A stretch of 64,000 bases of DNA from contig NZ_LXFV01000001.1 of NCBI RefSeq assembly GCF_002847345.1, forward strand, positions 62,001 through 126,000, given 5' to 3'. Made by a program: the position numbers and the translations under genes. Below the pieces are notes generated by a model. That model did no database searches. It was not told the DNA's origin and saw only the letters and a program-made list of their open reading frames with translations. The number at the start of each line of letters is the position of its first letter. Position 1 is the stretch's first letter. Positions 11,329 through 20,591 of this stretch are shown one piece after another. Source of the DNA: Pectobacterium peruviense. Its GTDB lineage: Bacteria > Pseudomonadota > Gammaproteobacteria > Enterobacterales > Enterobacteriaceae.

Positions 11329-11355
11329 AGGCTGGATATTCATCCAGCCTTTTTT
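11329..11355 (+). terminator. Terminator of ruvC, overlapping the ruvAB LexA box
   Basis: The stem AGGCTGGAT / ATCCAGCCT with an ATTC loop is followed by TTTTT. Its core is at the same time a good SOS box (see 11332-11347). Confidence 0.85.
11332..11347. promoter_or_regulatory. LexA (SOS) box of ruvAB
   Basis: CTGGATATTCATCCAG fits the LexA pattern CTG-N10-CAG and closely resembles the known E. coli ruvA box (CTGGATATCTATCCAG, recalled). It lies 67 bases before the ruvA start. LexA repression and DNA-damage induction of ruvAB are inferred from this. Confidence 0.8.
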
Positions 11356-11360
11356 ATGTT

Positions 11361-11382
11361 ATATACTCGTCATACTTCAAGC
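11361..11382. repeat. End fragment of the ~125-bp intergenic repeat
   Basis: ATATACTCGTCATACTTCAA matches the outer end of the larger repeat copies (for example the right end at 59366-59448 read in reverse), after which similarity is lost. It lies in the ruvA leader. Confidence 0.5.
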
Positions 11383-11413
11383 CATTCATTCCCTATGTAA
11401 AAGGAAGCGCAAC

Positions 11414-12031
11414 GTGATAGGTCGTCTCAGAGGCATTATCCTGGAAAAACAGCCGCCGCAGGTGCTGATAGAAGCTAACGGCGTGGGTTACGAAGTCCAT
11501 ATGCCGATGACGTGCTTTTACGAACTCCCTGAACTTAATCAGGAAGCGATTATTTTTACCCATTTTGTTGTCCGTGAAGATGCGCAACTGCTGTTCGGTT
11601 TTAATGACAAACAGGAAAGGGCGCTGTTCCGTGAGCTGATCAAAGTGAATGGCGTTGGACCTAAATTGGCGCTGGCGATTCTCTCTGGGATGTCCGCAAC
11701 GCAGTTTGTCAGCGCGGTTGAGCGCGAAGAAATTGGTGCATTGATTAAACTTCCCGGCGTAGGTAAGAAAACGGCGGAAAGGCTGGTTGTTGAAATGAAA
11801 GATCGCTTCAAAGGCTTGAGTGGCGATCTGTTTAATCCGGTCAGCGATATTCCGTTGGCGTCACCCGCTACCGCAGACAGTCGCGTTGGCGAACCTGAAG
11901 CGGAAGCTGCCGCGGCACTGGTGGCACTGGGCTACAAACCGCAGGAAGCTAGCCGCATGATTTCCAAAATCGCGCGTCCTGATGCGGACTGTGAAACCCT
12001 GATCAGGGATGCACTGCGCGCGGCGCTGTGA
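11414..12031 (+). CDS. ruvA: Holliday junction branch-migration subunit RuvA
   Basis: RuvA tetramers bind four-way junctions and load the RuvB motor. The 205-residue protein has the OB fold ([12 protein letters not shown]), two helix-hairpin-helix motifs ([13 protein letters not shown] and [13 protein letters not shown]) and a C-terminal RuvB-binding domain ([17 protein letters not shown]). The start is GTG 11414, preceded by AAGGAAG. ruvB follows 7 bases after the stop, so they form one SOS-controlled operon. Confidence 0.98.
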   Translation: MIGRLRGIILEKQPPQVLIEANGVGYEVHMPMTCFYELPELNQEAIIFTHFVVREDAQLLFGFNDKQERALFRELIKVNGVGPKLALAILSGMSATQFVSAVEREEIGALIKLPGVGKKTAERLVVEMKDRFKGLSGDLFNPVSDIPLASPATADSRVGEPEAEAAAALVALGYKPQEASRMISKIARPDADCETLIRDALRAAL

Positions 12032-12038
12032 GGTATTA

Positions 12039-13043
12039 ATGATAGAAGCCGACCGTTTGATTTCCGCTGACGCCGTTCCTGAAGAAGAATTTCTCGACCG
12101 CGCGATGCGACCTAAGCTGTTGACCGAATATGTAGGCCAGCCGCAGGTGCGTGAGCAGATGGAAATTTTTATCCAGGCTGCGCGTAAACGTGGGGATGCG
12201 CTGGATCATCTGCTGATTTTTGGGCCTCCCGGTTTGGGCAAAACGACGTTGGCGAATATTGTTGCCAATGAGATGGGCGTGAATATGCGCACAACGTCAG
12301 GCCCCGTGTTGGAAAAAGCCGGTGACCTTGCCGCGCTGCTGACCAATCTCGAACCGCATGATGTGTTATTCATCGATGAAATCCATCGTCTGTCGCCTGT
12401 TGTGGAAGAAGTGCTGTACCCCGCGATGGAAGATTATCAGTTGGATATCATGATCGGTGAAGGGCCTGCTGCCCGCTCAATTAAACTCGATCTGCCTCCT
12501 TTCACACTGATTGGCGCAACGACGCGTGCGGGGTCGTTAACCTCGCCGCTGCGCGACCGCTTTGGTATTGTGCAGCGCTTGGAGTTTTATAATGTGGCGG
12601 ATTTGCAGTATATCGTTGGCCGCAGCGCACAGTGTTTAGGACTGGATTTAACGCCAGAGGGTTCCCTTGAAGTGGCACGCCGTGCGCGTGGTACGCCGCG
12701 TATCGCCAACCGATTATTGCGCCGGGTGCGCGATTTCTCCGAGGTTAAATCGGAAGGCGCGATTACTGGAGATGTGGCGACACAGGCGCTGGATATGCTG
12801 GCGGTAGATACCGAAGGTTTTGACTACATGGATCGCAAGCTGCTGTTGGCAATCATCGATAAATTCATGGGCGGCCCCGTCGGGTTGGACAATTTAGCCG
12901 CGGCGATTGGCGAAGAGCGCGAAACCATTGAAGACGTACTAGAGCCGTTTCTGATTCAGCAAGGATTCATCCAGCGTACGCCGCGTGGTCGAATGGCGAC
13001 GCAGCATGCCTATCGGCATTTTGGCTTAACACGTGAAGAATAG
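12039..13043 (+). CDS. ruvB: Holliday junction helicase motor RuvB
   Basis: RuvB is the AAA+ ATPase that drives branch migration with RuvA. The 334-residue protein has Walker [10 protein letters not shown] (residues 62-70), Walker B LFIDEIHR (110-117), sensor [16 protein letters not shown] and a C-terminal winged helix ending [13 protein letters not shown]. The start ATG 12039 has GAGGT ahead of it and gives the usual N-terminus MIEADRLIS. An upstream in-frame start inside ruvA is not used. Confidence 0.98.
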   Translation: MIEADRLISADAVPEEEFLDRAMRPKLLTEYVGQPQVREQMEIFIQAARKRGDALDHLLIFGPPGLGKTTLANIVANEMGVNMRTTSGPVLEKAGDLAALLTNLEPHDVLFIDEIHRLSPVVEEVLYPAMEDYQLDIMIGEGPAARSIKLDLPPFTLIGATTRAGSLTSPLRDRFGIVQRLEFYNVADLQYIVGRSAQCLGLDLTPEGSLEVARRARGTPRIANRLLRRVRDFSEVKSEGAITGDVATQALDMLAVDTEGFDYMDRKLLLAIIDKFMGGPVGLDNLAAAIGEERETIEDVLEPFLIQQGFIQRTPRGRMATQHAYRHFGLTREE

Positions 13044-13066
13044 TATTACCTGAATGCTTTTTCATA

Positions 13067-13094
13067 TTTAGGGAGACCAGACGGTCTCCCTAAA
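13067..13094. terminator. Bidirectional hairpin between ruvB and the porin gene
   Basis: TTTAGGGAGACC and GGTCTCCCTAAA form a perfect 12-bp stem around AGAC, between two converging genes. T/A-rich flanks are modest on both sides. Confidence 0.75.
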
Positions 13095-13103
13095 TTTATG
13101 TGA

Positions 13104-14483
13104 TTAGAACCAGGCTTCCCACATTGCCCCAACGTTGAACGAGTCTAGCTGCGTGTTGACCCCAGTCGTTGTCCGCGCGGTGTGTTTGTTATCTACTTCC
13201 CCGCCAGTGACATAGAAGCGCAGCATCGGTCTGAACTCCGGTCCCATCGCGATTGAGACATTCTGGGAAAGCGTCAGTTTCCACCCCTTATTGTCACCGC
13301 CCTGGCCGTAATCTACATGCTGATAGCCAGCTTCAAGCCAGGTCGAATGCACGTCATTCCAGAAATACATAGGGCGAACGATGGCATTGTAGTTACGACG
13401 GTCGTCCTGACTCGCAGAGTCATTCGAGTAGTCGTGGTAGGCTAACAGGTATGCGACCTGCGTTTGTGGTGTGAATTTGTAGTTACCTTCGAAGCTGGCA
13501 TAGAAGGTTTTCAGGTTGTTCGTTTTGTTGTAAACGCTGTTATCCGCATTGTCTGAATAGCGGGTGATGAACTGATTGAGGCTATCTTTTCCCGTGTGGC
13601 TCAGGACGGCGCCGCCTTGCCAGGCTTTCATCCGCTCATTGTTATTCACCGCTTTTGAGTCAAAACCATAGTTAGCGTACAGCGCAAGATCCAACGGCCC
13701 CAGCTTGATGCCATGCACTTTGGAGGTCAGGGCGTAATTGCCTTTATCGCCCGTGCCGGAGCCACCGGTACAGCTGATGCGTGAGGGGTTCGCATTATTG
13801 GCTAACACTTGGGGATTACAGGATTCCACGGCACCGACGGCCGCCACATCGAATTGAATACCGCCGAGTTCAAAATTCTTTATCCCCGCACCCTGACCGT
13901 CATGGTTCATCCAGAAGTAGTCGTTGATACTTTGCTGTGGGCGCTGGTGGAAATCTCGTCCCGCCCAGAGATAGGCGTTTGGCTGAGAGGCGAAAAGATT
14001 AGTGACGCCGGCATAGGCTTTTTTCAGGTTAACTTCGTCGCCCCAGTGGTCGATCATCACGACGATATCCCAGATAGCGCCATTATCACTTTTGAAAGCT
14101 TTGGAAAGCTGAAATTCACCGCCATTACCTTCGTTGCCCAGACGGCCTAATGCGGAAGCTCCGTTATAGGAACCGTCAACCCCAACATATTTCTGGTCAC
14201 CGCCCTGGAATTGCGCGCCGTAACGCGCATAGCCAGTGAATTCGACACCATAAGGTATCGCCATGTCAGGCGTCTTCGGGGCATCCGGTGTCGTCAGGGG
14301 ATCGACCTGTTTGCTGGCAATCGCATCTAACTTAGCCTGGCGTTCCGCCAGCGCTTTTTCCACGGCTTGAGCAACGATACGATCTAATTGTTCCTGAGTA
14401 ATGATTTCTTGTGCGAGTGCGGAACCGGAGCAAAGGGCGGCCAGCACCGCCAGCGTAACTGGAAGTTTTTTGCAATTTTTCAT
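13104..14483 (-). CDS. LamB/ScrY-type carbohydrate-specific outer membrane porin
   Basis: A maltoporin-family outer membrane channel, about 459 residues. It has a Sec signal peptide (charged start, hydrophobic core, ALA-Q cleavage near residue 24), a predicted coiled coil (about 28-60, EQLDRIVAQAVEKALAERQA) as in sucrose porin ScrY, then the 18-strand barrel (PYGVEFTGYARYGAQF to the terminal MWEAWF with C-terminal Phe). ATG 14483 is preferred: the ribosome site TTGAG is well spaced for it, while ATG 14489 directly abuts it. It is last after PTS IIC and IIA, so it should admit their sugar, probably a beta-glucoside or similar disaccharide. Confidence 0.9.
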   Translation of the reverse strand: MKNCKKLPVTLAVLAALCSGSALAQEIITQEQLDRIVAQAVEKALAERQAKLDAIASKQVDPLTTPDAPKTPDMAIPYGVEFTGYARYGAQFQGGDQKYVGVDGSYNGASALGRLGNEGNGGEFQLSKAFKSDNGAIWDIVVMIDHWGDEVNLKKAYAGVTNLFASQPNAYLWAGRDFHQRPQQSINDYFWMNHDGQGAGIKNFELGGIQFDVAAVGAVESCNPQVLANNANPSRISCTGGSGTGDKGNYALTSKVHGIKLGPLDLALYANYGFDSKAVNNNERMKAWQGGAVLSHTGKDSLNQFITRYSDNADNSVYNKTNNLKTFYASFEGNYKFTPQTQVAYLLAYHDYSNDSASQDDRRNYNAIVRPMYFWNDVHSTWLEAGYQHVDYGQGGDNKGWKLTLSQNVSIAMGPEFRPMLRFYVTGGEVDNKHTARTTTGVNTQLDSFNVGAMWEAWF

Positions 14484-14642
14484 AGTCATCTCAATTCGGT
14501 AAGTTATTTTCAGACAATAACCATCCGGTTCTGATTGACGTGAATAATGGCACGGCGCTCAGAACAAGGTGATTGTTATTTTCCTAATAGTGCAAGGTAA
14601 TTAAATAACTGACGTAATCGACCCTCCCTTTAAGAGGTAATA

Positions 14643-14945
14643 TTACCGCTGATAAAGATGAATAATTTCTTCTGATAATTCGCGGGCAAGTAGTGATGTC
14701 ATTAAATGATCTTGAGCATGAACCATAATTAATGTCATCGGCTGTCTGGCTTCACCCGCATCCTGTTCGATTAGCTGGGTCTGCATATGGTGTGCCTTGC
14801 GCGCATAGCCATCGGCTTCCTTCAGCAAATCTTTGGCTTCATCAATGTTACCTTTGCGCGCAGCGTGCAGAGCCTCGAAACACAGGCTGCGTGATTGCCC
14901 CGCATTAACAATAATATCCATTACTGCATCTTCTAATGTAATCAT
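14643..14945 (-). CDS. PTS IIA component, lactose/cellobiose family
   Basis: A 100-residue cytoplasmic phosphocarrier of the Lac/Chb family. The helical bundle ends with MVHAQDHLM, in which His76 is the expected phosphorylation site. AGGT precedes ATG 14945. It receives phosphate from HPr and would normally hand it to a IIB protein, yet no IIB gene is present here. It lies between the IIC gene (174-base gap) and the porin gene (about 160-base gap). Confidence 0.93.
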   Translation of the reverse strand: MITLEDAVMDIIVNAGQSRSLCFEALHAARKGNIDEAKDLLKEADGYARKAHHMQTQLIEQDAGEARQPMTLIMVHAQDHLMTSLLARELSEEIIHLYQR

Positions 14946-15026
14946 GATATGACCTATTTTTTATATGACCGAATGCCAGCGGCAATGGTTTATTCCCTAT
15001 GCCGCATTCTTGAATGCTATTCAGGG

Positions 15027-15056
15027 CGGAATATCATAGATGATGAAAATATTCCG
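15027..15056. repeat. Inverted repeat between PTS IIC and IIA genes
   Basis: CGGAATAT and ATATTCCG flank a 14-base loop in the unusually long IIC-IIA gap. It may be an mRNA hairpin that adjusts IIC versus IIA levels; no T-run is present. Confidence 0.4.
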
Positions 15057-15119
15057 TCACTGAACGCGTTATTTTATTTATTCTATTTAATACGTTTAAC
15101 CAATTCTTTATTTACCCCA

Positions 15120-16448
15120 TTAATTACTACCTGCCGTTTTTGCCATCGACAGGCCGCTCTGCATTTTTTGCTCCTCGGTCTTCATCAGCGTACGTTCATA
15201 AGCGCGCAGGAACGGTAAATACATCAGTGCGGAAAAGATCATGCATAGCAGGCACATGATAAACGGACTGAAACTCCAGTTTGCGGCCCACGATGCACCA
15301 ATGGGAGCGGGTGTCGTCCAAGGCGTTAGCGATACGACCTGTGCCAGCCATCCCATTTTGGTTGCCGTGTAAGCCAGTACGGCATTGATCATGGGGACGA
15401 AGACAAAAGGCAGAAACAGCATCGGGTTCATGATAATGGGCGCACCGAACATGATCGGCTCGTTGATGTTAAAGAAGCTCGGTACGACGCCCATTCTGCC
15501 GATGGTACGCAGGTGAGTCACTTTGCTGCGTAACAGCAGGAAAGCTAAGGGCAGCGTTGAGCCGACGCCACCAATTAACAGATAGTGATCCCAAAATCCC
15601 TGTAAATAGATATGCGGTAGTACTTCACCTGCTGCCAGCGCTGCCTGATTCACGGCCAGGTTAGTCATCCAAAATGGATTCATAATACCCGTGACAATCA
15701 GTGAACCGTGGATACCCGAAAACCAGAAAAGCTGGCATAGCAGCACAGATAGCAGAATGGCGGGCAGCGAGTCTGAGGCAGAAACCAGTGGTGCCAGCAG
15801 ATGCATAATTGCTTCGGGAATGATCATGCCCGTTTGCGCCTCAACGAAGAGGTTGAGTGGGTGCAGTGTCGCGACAATAACCAACACGGGAATGAGAATT
15901 TCAAATGAGCGAGCGACCCCTGTTGGCACTTCTTTCGGTAAGCGAATGGTAATGTTGTGTTGTTTCAGCGCGGCATAAACACGGGTGGAATAGATAGAGG
16001 TGAGTAAAGCGGTGAATATCCCTTGCCCTGACAGATACTCCGTAGAAATTTTGTCATCGGCGTAAGGCGCGGCGACGAGCAGAAAAGCCATAAATGCCAG
16101 CAGACCGGACATCACAGAATCGAGATCAAACTGTCGCCCCAGACTGGCCCCGACGCCAACGGAAATGAAGAAGGTCATCACGCCCATACTCAGCTCGAAA
16201 GGCAGCATCAGTTGGTCGCGATAGGTGATGGAAAAATCTAGCCAGGTGCGGGCAAACCCGACAGTGGTATCGGCAGAGAAGGGAGGGAAAATAAACACCA
16301 ACATAAATGAGCCAATGATCATAAAGGGGAGTGCGGCAGTAAAACCATCGCGGATAGCGATCACATACTTTTGTTGCCCTAAACGCCCGGCCAGCGGGGT
16401 AATCGATTGTTCGATAGAAGCAATCATTGATTGATATAAGGAACTCAT
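15120..16448 (-). CDS. PTS IIC permease, lactose/cellobiose family
   Basis: The start at ATG 16448 (AAAGGTG upstream) gives 442 residues beginning MSSLYQSMIASIEQSITPLA, the usual CelB/ChbC-type N-terminus. The frame is open further upstream but without support. About ten hydrophobic segments are seen, and the family motif GSTLPLAFLLL...NINEPIMFGAPIIMNP lies in the second half. It moves and phosphorylates a disaccharide, probably a beta-glucoside or oligosaccharide, with a IIA (next gene) and a IIB that must come from elsewhere. It is divergent from a LacI regulator. Confidence 0.93.
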   Translation of the reverse strand: MSSLYQSMIASIEQSITPLAGRLGQQKYVIAIRDGFTAALPFMIIGSFMLVFIFPPFSADTTVGFARTWLDFSITYRDQLMLPFELSMGVMTFFISVGVGASLGRQFDLDSVMSGLLAFMAFLLVAAPYADDKISTEYLSGQGIFTALLTSIYSTRVYAALKQHNITIRLPKEVPTGVARSFEILIPVLVIVATLHPLNLFVEAQTGMIIPEAIMHLLAPLVSASDSLPAILLSVLLCQLFWFSGIHGSLIVTGIMNPFWMTNLAVNQAALAAGEVLPHIYLQGFWDHYLLIGGVGSTLPLAFLLLRSKVTHLRTIGRMGVVPSFFNINEPIMFGAPIIMNPMLFLPFVFVPMINAVLAYTATKMGWLAQVVSLTPWTTPAPIGASWAANWSFSPFIMCLLCMIFSALMYLPFLRAYERTLMKTEEQKMQSGLSMAKTAGSN

Positions 16449-16672
16449 GTGAACACCTTTTCGTATGCCACCGCGAAGGCGACAGTTCATCATCAAGTAC
16501 GTATCGCCACGGTGCATACCGTAACCCGTTGTCTTAACGGGCCGGATAGATAAATCGTGTGTGGCAGCCTTTTGTGAAAGTGAGCCTATATCCGTTATTT
16601 TTCTTCCGCGACGGACCGCATTTTCCGCCAAGCACAATGTAAAAACTTATTGCTAAGATGATTGGATATCAT

Positions 16673-16690
16673 ATGGAAACCGTTTTCCAT
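16673..16690. promoter_or_regulatory. LacI-family operator in the PTS/lacI intergenic region
   Basis: ATGGAAACCGTTTTCCAT is a near-perfect 18-bp palindrome with central CG, the classic GalR/LacI-family shape. It lies between the divergent IIC and regulator genes. TGTGA-N6-TCAAG at 16707-16722 is a possible weak CRP site beside it. Confidence 0.75.
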
Positions 16691-16804
16691 GCAAAGAAAA
16701 GAGAAGTGTGATGACCGTCAAGGTGTGATGATTTCTGGCCGTATTAATTAGATTTGCATCACATCTTATCGGAAAGAGTGTCTATTGGATGTTAAATGGA
16801 TAAT

Positions 16805-16836
16805 CGGTTTCCATGCTGAATGGAAACGGTTATACT
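16805..16836. promoter_or_regulatory. Second LacI-family operator cluster
   Basis: CGGTTTCCAT (16805-16814) and ATGGAAACGG (16820-16829) form an inverted pair, and ATGGAAACGGTTATAC also resembles a single operator with the same half-site as 16673-16690. About 130 bases separate the two clusters, so the regulator may loop the DNA and repress itself. This is inference. Confidence 0.6.
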
Positions 16837-16907
16837 GCAAAGCAATACAATGCGCTGTTGGTGTTAAAGGTTTCGAGTCGAGTTTAGCGTTTTTCCAGGG
16901 GCAAATG

Positions 16908-17867
16908 ATGTCTACAATCAACGATGTATCGCGTTTAGCTGGGGTCTCCAAAGCCACAGTCTCCCGGGTGTTGAGTGGTTCACGCGGCGTAAAGGAAGCC
17001 AGCCGCCTTGCAGTGTTAAAAGCGGTTGATGAGCTTAAATACCGACCCAACGTCATCGCCCAATCGCTGTTAAGCCAGTCAACCGGATGTATTGGTGTCA
17101 TTTGCGCTCAGGACAATATCAACCAGACGACCGGCTATCTTTATGCGTTGGAAAAACACTTTAGTCGACATCAAAAACATCTCTTGTTGCGGTTTGCCAG
17201 CAGCAAAGCAGAAGTCATGAATGTGCTAGATGAGCTAACCAGCGGTCTATGTGATGATATTTTAATCATCGGTGCGCGCTTCCCGCTGAATCTGGCCGAT
17301 AAGAGCATCATCCTGATCGATTGTATGGAGGCTGATACCACTAACAGCCTGCAATTCGATCACGCCTTCGCCACAGAAACGGCATGTAATTACCTGATCC
17401 GACAAGGGCGTAGGCAAATCGCGCTGATCAATCCTGCCGCCAGCAGTTCTGCGGATCAGGTGCTTTTGGGATATAAGCGGGCGCTGGAAAATAACTTCTT
17501 GCCGTTTAACCGCAACCTGATTTTTATGGATGCGTCTTCCTCGTCGTCGGTAGCGCTGCAAGTGTTGCTCAATAACAGCACGACGCTGAATTTCAATGCG
17601 CTCCTAGTGGCGGATGAGCAAGAAGCAAAACGAGTCATCGCACAGCTTCAGGCGTTTAATAAATCCGTGCCACAGGACATTATGGTATTCAGTCTTGCCG
17701 GTTCTCTCGATATTCCTGGTATTCCGGCGATTCCTGCAATTGAGTATTCGATGGATGCGGTGGCAGCCAGAATCGTGTCATGGCTCAATGAAAAAACGCA
17801 GGATGTTCTGGAGTCGTATGTCTTACGGGGTGATTTAATCATTCCAGATATGGCTAACCGGAAATAA
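16908..17867 (+). CDS. LacI/GalR-family repressor of the PTS locus
   Basis: The 319-residue protein starts MSTINDVSRLAGVSKATVSRV, a standard LacI headpiece with hinge, followed by a periplasmic-binding-like sugar domain (TGCIGVICAQDNINQTTGY onwards). AGGGG is well spaced for ATG 16908; ATG 16905 is an alternative, and the longer frame from TTG 16785 is rejected because it reads through the operator. It is a little shorter than typical family members (about 335). Divergent placement and two palindromes indicate local control of the IIC-IIA-porin operon. The inducer sugar is unknown. Confidence 0.92.
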   Translation: MSTINDVSRLAGVSKATVSRVLSGSRGVKEASRLAVLKAVDELKYRPNVIAQSLLSQSTGCIGVICAQDNINQTTGYLYALEKHFSRHQKHLLLRFASSKAEVMNVLDELTSGLCDDILIIGARFPLNLADKSIILIDCMEADTTNSLQFDHAFATETACNYLIRQGRRQIALINPAASSSADQVLLGYKRALENNFLPFNRNLIFMDASSSSSVALQVLLNNSTTLNFNALLVADEQEAKRVIAQLQAFNKSVPQDIMVFSLAGSLDIPGIPAIPAIEYSMDAVAARIVSWLNEKTQDVLESYVLRGDLIIPDMANRK

Positions 17868-17903
17868 ACGCTGTTCGCGTGAACTTACTGATTTTCAAAG
17901 TAT

Positions 17904-17944
17904 AAAGCCCTTCTGAAATGTGTATTCGGAAGGGCTTTTTTTTT
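17904..17944. terminator. Terminator between lacI-type gene and znuB
   Basis: AAAGCCCTTC and GAAGGGCTTT form a stem followed by nine T residues on the plus strand; A-rich sequence on the left lets it work for znuB as well. Confidence 0.9.
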
Positions 17945-17960
17945 AGCGGTTTACTGCGGG

Positions 17961-18746
17961 TTAGGCGGGTTGTGGCTTAAGCAGACTGACAATAAATAGC
18001 AGAGATGCACACAGCACCACCGACGGCCCCGCTGGCGTATTGTAGCCAGCCGAGAAGGCCAAGCCGCCTGTCACGGCAATCATTCCAACAATAATAGCGA
18101 TGCTTGCCATTTGTTCCGGCGTCCGTGCGAAACGTCTGGCGCTGGCGGCGGGAATAATCAACAGTGACGTAATGATCAATGCGCCAACAAATTTCATGGC
18201 AATACCAATCGTTAATGCGGTGGTCAGCATTAAAAGCAGCTTGGTGCGCTGTAATTTCACGCCGTCGACGTGTGCCAATTCTGGGCTAATCGTCATTGAA
18301 AGTAACGCCCGCCATTGCCAACGCATAACAGCAATAACGACGATCACACCCGCACCGATCACCCACAAATCCTCTGTTGTGACGGAAAGTAAATCGCCAA
18401 ATAGGTAGGCCATTAAATCTACACGCACATTGTTCATCAGGCTGACAACAACCAACCCAAGCGACAGGGCGCTGTGAGCCATGATGCCGAGTAATGTATC
18501 GACGGCCAGATAGGGACGTCGTTCCAGCCAGACGAGGCCAAGCGCCAGAATGAGCGTCACGGCAATAACGGCAGAAAACAGGTTAATGTTCAGCAACAGG
18601 CCGAAGGCGACGCCAAGTAAGGAGGCGTGCGCCAGTGTATCGCCAAAATAAGACATCCGCCGCCAGACGACGAACGAACCGAGCGGGCCTGCCGCAATCG
18701 CCAGCAAAATCCCTGCCAGCCAACCGGGAAATAACAGCTCTATCAT
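17961..18746 (-). CDS. znuB: Zinc ABC transporter permease ZnuB
   Basis: ZnuB is the inner-membrane channel of the high-affinity zinc importer ZnuABC. The 261 residues contain about eight hydrophobic segments and the family pattern [19 protein letters not shown] near the N-terminus. The start overlaps the znuC stop by 4 bases, so it is translationally coupled to the ATPase gene. Expression is expected to follow Zur through the box at 19530-19542. Confidence 0.97.
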   Translation of the reverse strand: MIELLFPGWLAGILLAIAAGPLGSFVVWRRMSYFGDTLAHASLLGVAFGLLLNINLFSAVIAVTLILALGLVWLERRPYLAVDTLLGIMAHSALSLGLVVVSLMNNVRVDLMAYLFGDLLSVTTEDLWVIGAGVIVVIAVMRWQWRALLSMTISPELAHVDGVKLQRTKLLLMLTTALTIGIAMKFVGALIITSLLIIPAASARRFARTPEQMASIAIIVGMIAVTGGLAFSAGYNTPAGPSVVLCASLLFIVSLLKPQPA

Positions 18747-19501
18747 GCGTCGTTTCCACCTTGTCTTTTCAGAATGATACGTCCTTGTAGGTCATGACGA
18801 TGATTATGATGGTGGCGATAAATTGCCAATTGCTCCGCGCCGCGGTGGCCAAACATCGCTAAAAATTCGGGGTGAAGAGAAACGACTTCAGGCGTGCCGG
18901 AGCAGCAGACATGTTGATTAAGGCAGAGAACTTCATCGGTTTTTGCCATCACCAAATGTAGATCGTGCGACACCATCAGCACGCCGCAGTTGAATTCCTG
19001 CCGCAGTTGGTTAATCAGATCGTACAGCGCCAGTTGCCCATTGACGTCAACACCCTGTGTCGGCTCATCCAGAACCAGCAGTTGAGGCTGATTGAGCAGT
19101 GCACGAGCCAATAGCACGCGCTGGGTTTCGCCACCGGAGAGTTTCTGCATCGGTTGTTCCAGCAGATGTGCAGCCTGAACACGTTTAAGGGCAGGTAAGA
19201 TATCCTGCTTTTTCACACCGGGGCGCAGTTGCATAAAGCGGCTGACGGTCAAGGGCAGGGTGGTATCCAGATGCAGTTTCTGCGGAACGTAACCGATACG
19301 CAGTGCAGGATCCCGTACCAGAGAACCGGAAGTAGGAGAAAGTAGCCCCAATACCACGCGGACTAGCGTCGATTTCCCTGCGCCATTCGGCCCCAGCAGC
19401 GTCAGAATTCGACCTGCCTGCAAGGTCAGAGAGATATCTGACAGGATCTTTCGGCTGCCAAATGTCACTGAAATATTATTAAGTGATACCAATGTGGACA
19501 T
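18743..19501 (-). CDS. znuC: Zinc ABC transporter ATPase ZnuC
   Basis: The start at 19501 gives 252 residues ([15 protein letters not shown]), matching E. coli length; the frame continues upstream into the Zur box and is not used. Walker A is [11 protein letters not shown] (35-45), the signature is LSGGETQR (121-128) and Walker B is LLVLDEP (141-147). The C-terminus carries a histidine-rich [10 protein letters not shown] stretch, as in other ZnuC proteins, perhaps a zinc sensor. It powers import through ZnuB. Confidence 0.97.
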   Translation of the reverse strand: MSTLVSLNNISVTFGSRKILSDISLTLQAGRILTLLGPNGAGKSTLVRVVLGLLSPTSGSLVRDPALRIGYVPQKLHLDTTLPLTVSRFMQLRPGVKKQDILPALKRVQAAHLLEQPMQKLSGGETQRVLLARALLNQPQLLVLDEPTQGVDVNGQLALYDLINQLRQEFNCGVLMVSHDLHLVMAKTDEVLCLNQHVCCSGTPEVVSLHPEFLAMFGHRGAEQLAIYRHHHNHRHDLQGRIILKRQGGNDA

Positions 19502-19529
19502 ATAATTCGGCTTGCATAACCCATGTAAC

Positions 19530-19542
19530 GTTATAATATAAC
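19530..19542. promoter_or_regulatory. Zur box between znuCB and znuA
   Basis: GTTATAATATAAC is the core inverted repeat of the enterobacterial Zur operator (GTTATA-A-TATAAC) and sits midway between divergent znuC and znuA, as in E. coli. Zinc-bound Zur would silence both promoters; this part is family knowledge. Confidence 0.85.
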
Positions 19543-19577
19543 AAACAACACAATAAAAATCGATGGGATCGATCTTC

Positions 19578-20579
19578 ATGCAGCAATCTATTCAGCAAAG
19601 AAAATGGTTAAAAAGTGTGTTTGTTGCCGGTGCGCTACTCGCAAGCGGAATGTCAATCAGCGCGGCATCCGCTGCGGTCATTACTTCAATTCGTCCTTTG
19701 GGATTCATTGCGTCGGCGATTGCCGATGGCGTGACGCCAACCGAGGTGTTGTTACCTGATGGCGCGTCGCCCCACGATTATGCCTTGCGCCCGTCTGATG
19801 TCCAGCGTTTACAGTCCGCCGATCTGGTGATTTGGGTCGGGCCGGAAATGGAAGCCTTCCTCGGGAAACCGTTAGCGAAAATTTCGCCAGCAAAGCAGAT
19901 CGCGCTTTCTGCGCTGCCAGCCATTAAATCTGAGCTGAAAAAAGAGGCTGGGCATGACCATGAAGATGGGCATGAGCAGGCACATGATGAGCATGAAAAA
20001 GGCCACGATCACAGCAATGCCGCCCATGATGACGACGACGATGGTCACCATCATGGTGAGTACAATATGCATATTTGGCTATCGCCGGAGATGACAATAC
20101 AGGCAGCTGTCGCCATTCATGCAAAATTATTGGAACTTATGCCTCAGAATAAGGACAAACTAGACGCGAATCTGCTTTATTTCACGGATAAAATTGCGCA
20201 AGCAGATGAAAAAATTGTTAAGATGCTAGCGCCTGTGCAGGGTAGAGGCTATTTCGTGTTTCATGATGCCTATGGCTACTTTGAGAAACACTATGGGTTA
20301 AGTCCCTTGGGTTACTTTACGGTTAACCCCGAAATTCAGCCCGGTGCACAGCGTTTACATCAAATACGAACACAGTTGGTTGAGCACAAAGCCGTATGCG
20401 TTTTTGCTGAACCACAATTCAGACCAGCCGTTATTAATGCTGTTGCCAAGGGAACCGACGTGCGCTCGGGTGTGCTCGACCCATTGGGAAGCAATATTGC
20501 ACTGGGTAGAGATAGCTATGCCGATTTCTTGTTGCAGCTATCGAACCAGTATGTGAGCTGTCTGGAGGAAAAATTATGA
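19578..20579 (+). CDS. znuA: Periplasmic zinc-binding protein ZnuA
   Basis: ZnuA captures zinc in the periplasm for ZnuBC. The 333-residue precursor (start ATG 19578) has a signal peptide of about 32 residues ending ASAA. The cluster A-I fold is clear: [17 protein letters not shown], then [19 protein letters not shown] and GVLDPLG. Residues 126-159 form a long His/Asp/Glu-rich loop ([20 protein letters not shown] and on), typical of ZnuA and thought to gather zinc. An in-frame ATG at 19563 lies upstream and is less likely. Confidence 0.97.
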   Translation: MQQSIQQRKWLKSVFVAGALLASGMSISAASAAVITSIRPLGFIASAIADGVTPTEVLLPDGASPHDYALRPSDVQRLQSADLVIWVGPEMEAFLGKPLAKISPAKQIALSALPAIKSELKKEAGHDHEDGHEQAHDEHEKGHDHSNAAHDDDDDGHHHGEYNMHIWLSPEMTIQAAVAIHAKLLELMPQNKDKLDANLLYFTDKIAQADEKIVKMLAPVQGRGYFVFHDAYGYFEKHYGLSPLGYFTVNPEIQPGAQRLHQIRTQLVEHKAVCVFAEPQFRPAVINAVAKGTDVRSGVLDPLGSNIALGRDSYADFLLQLSNQYVSCLEEKL

Positions 20580-20591
20580 GGATACGAATAA

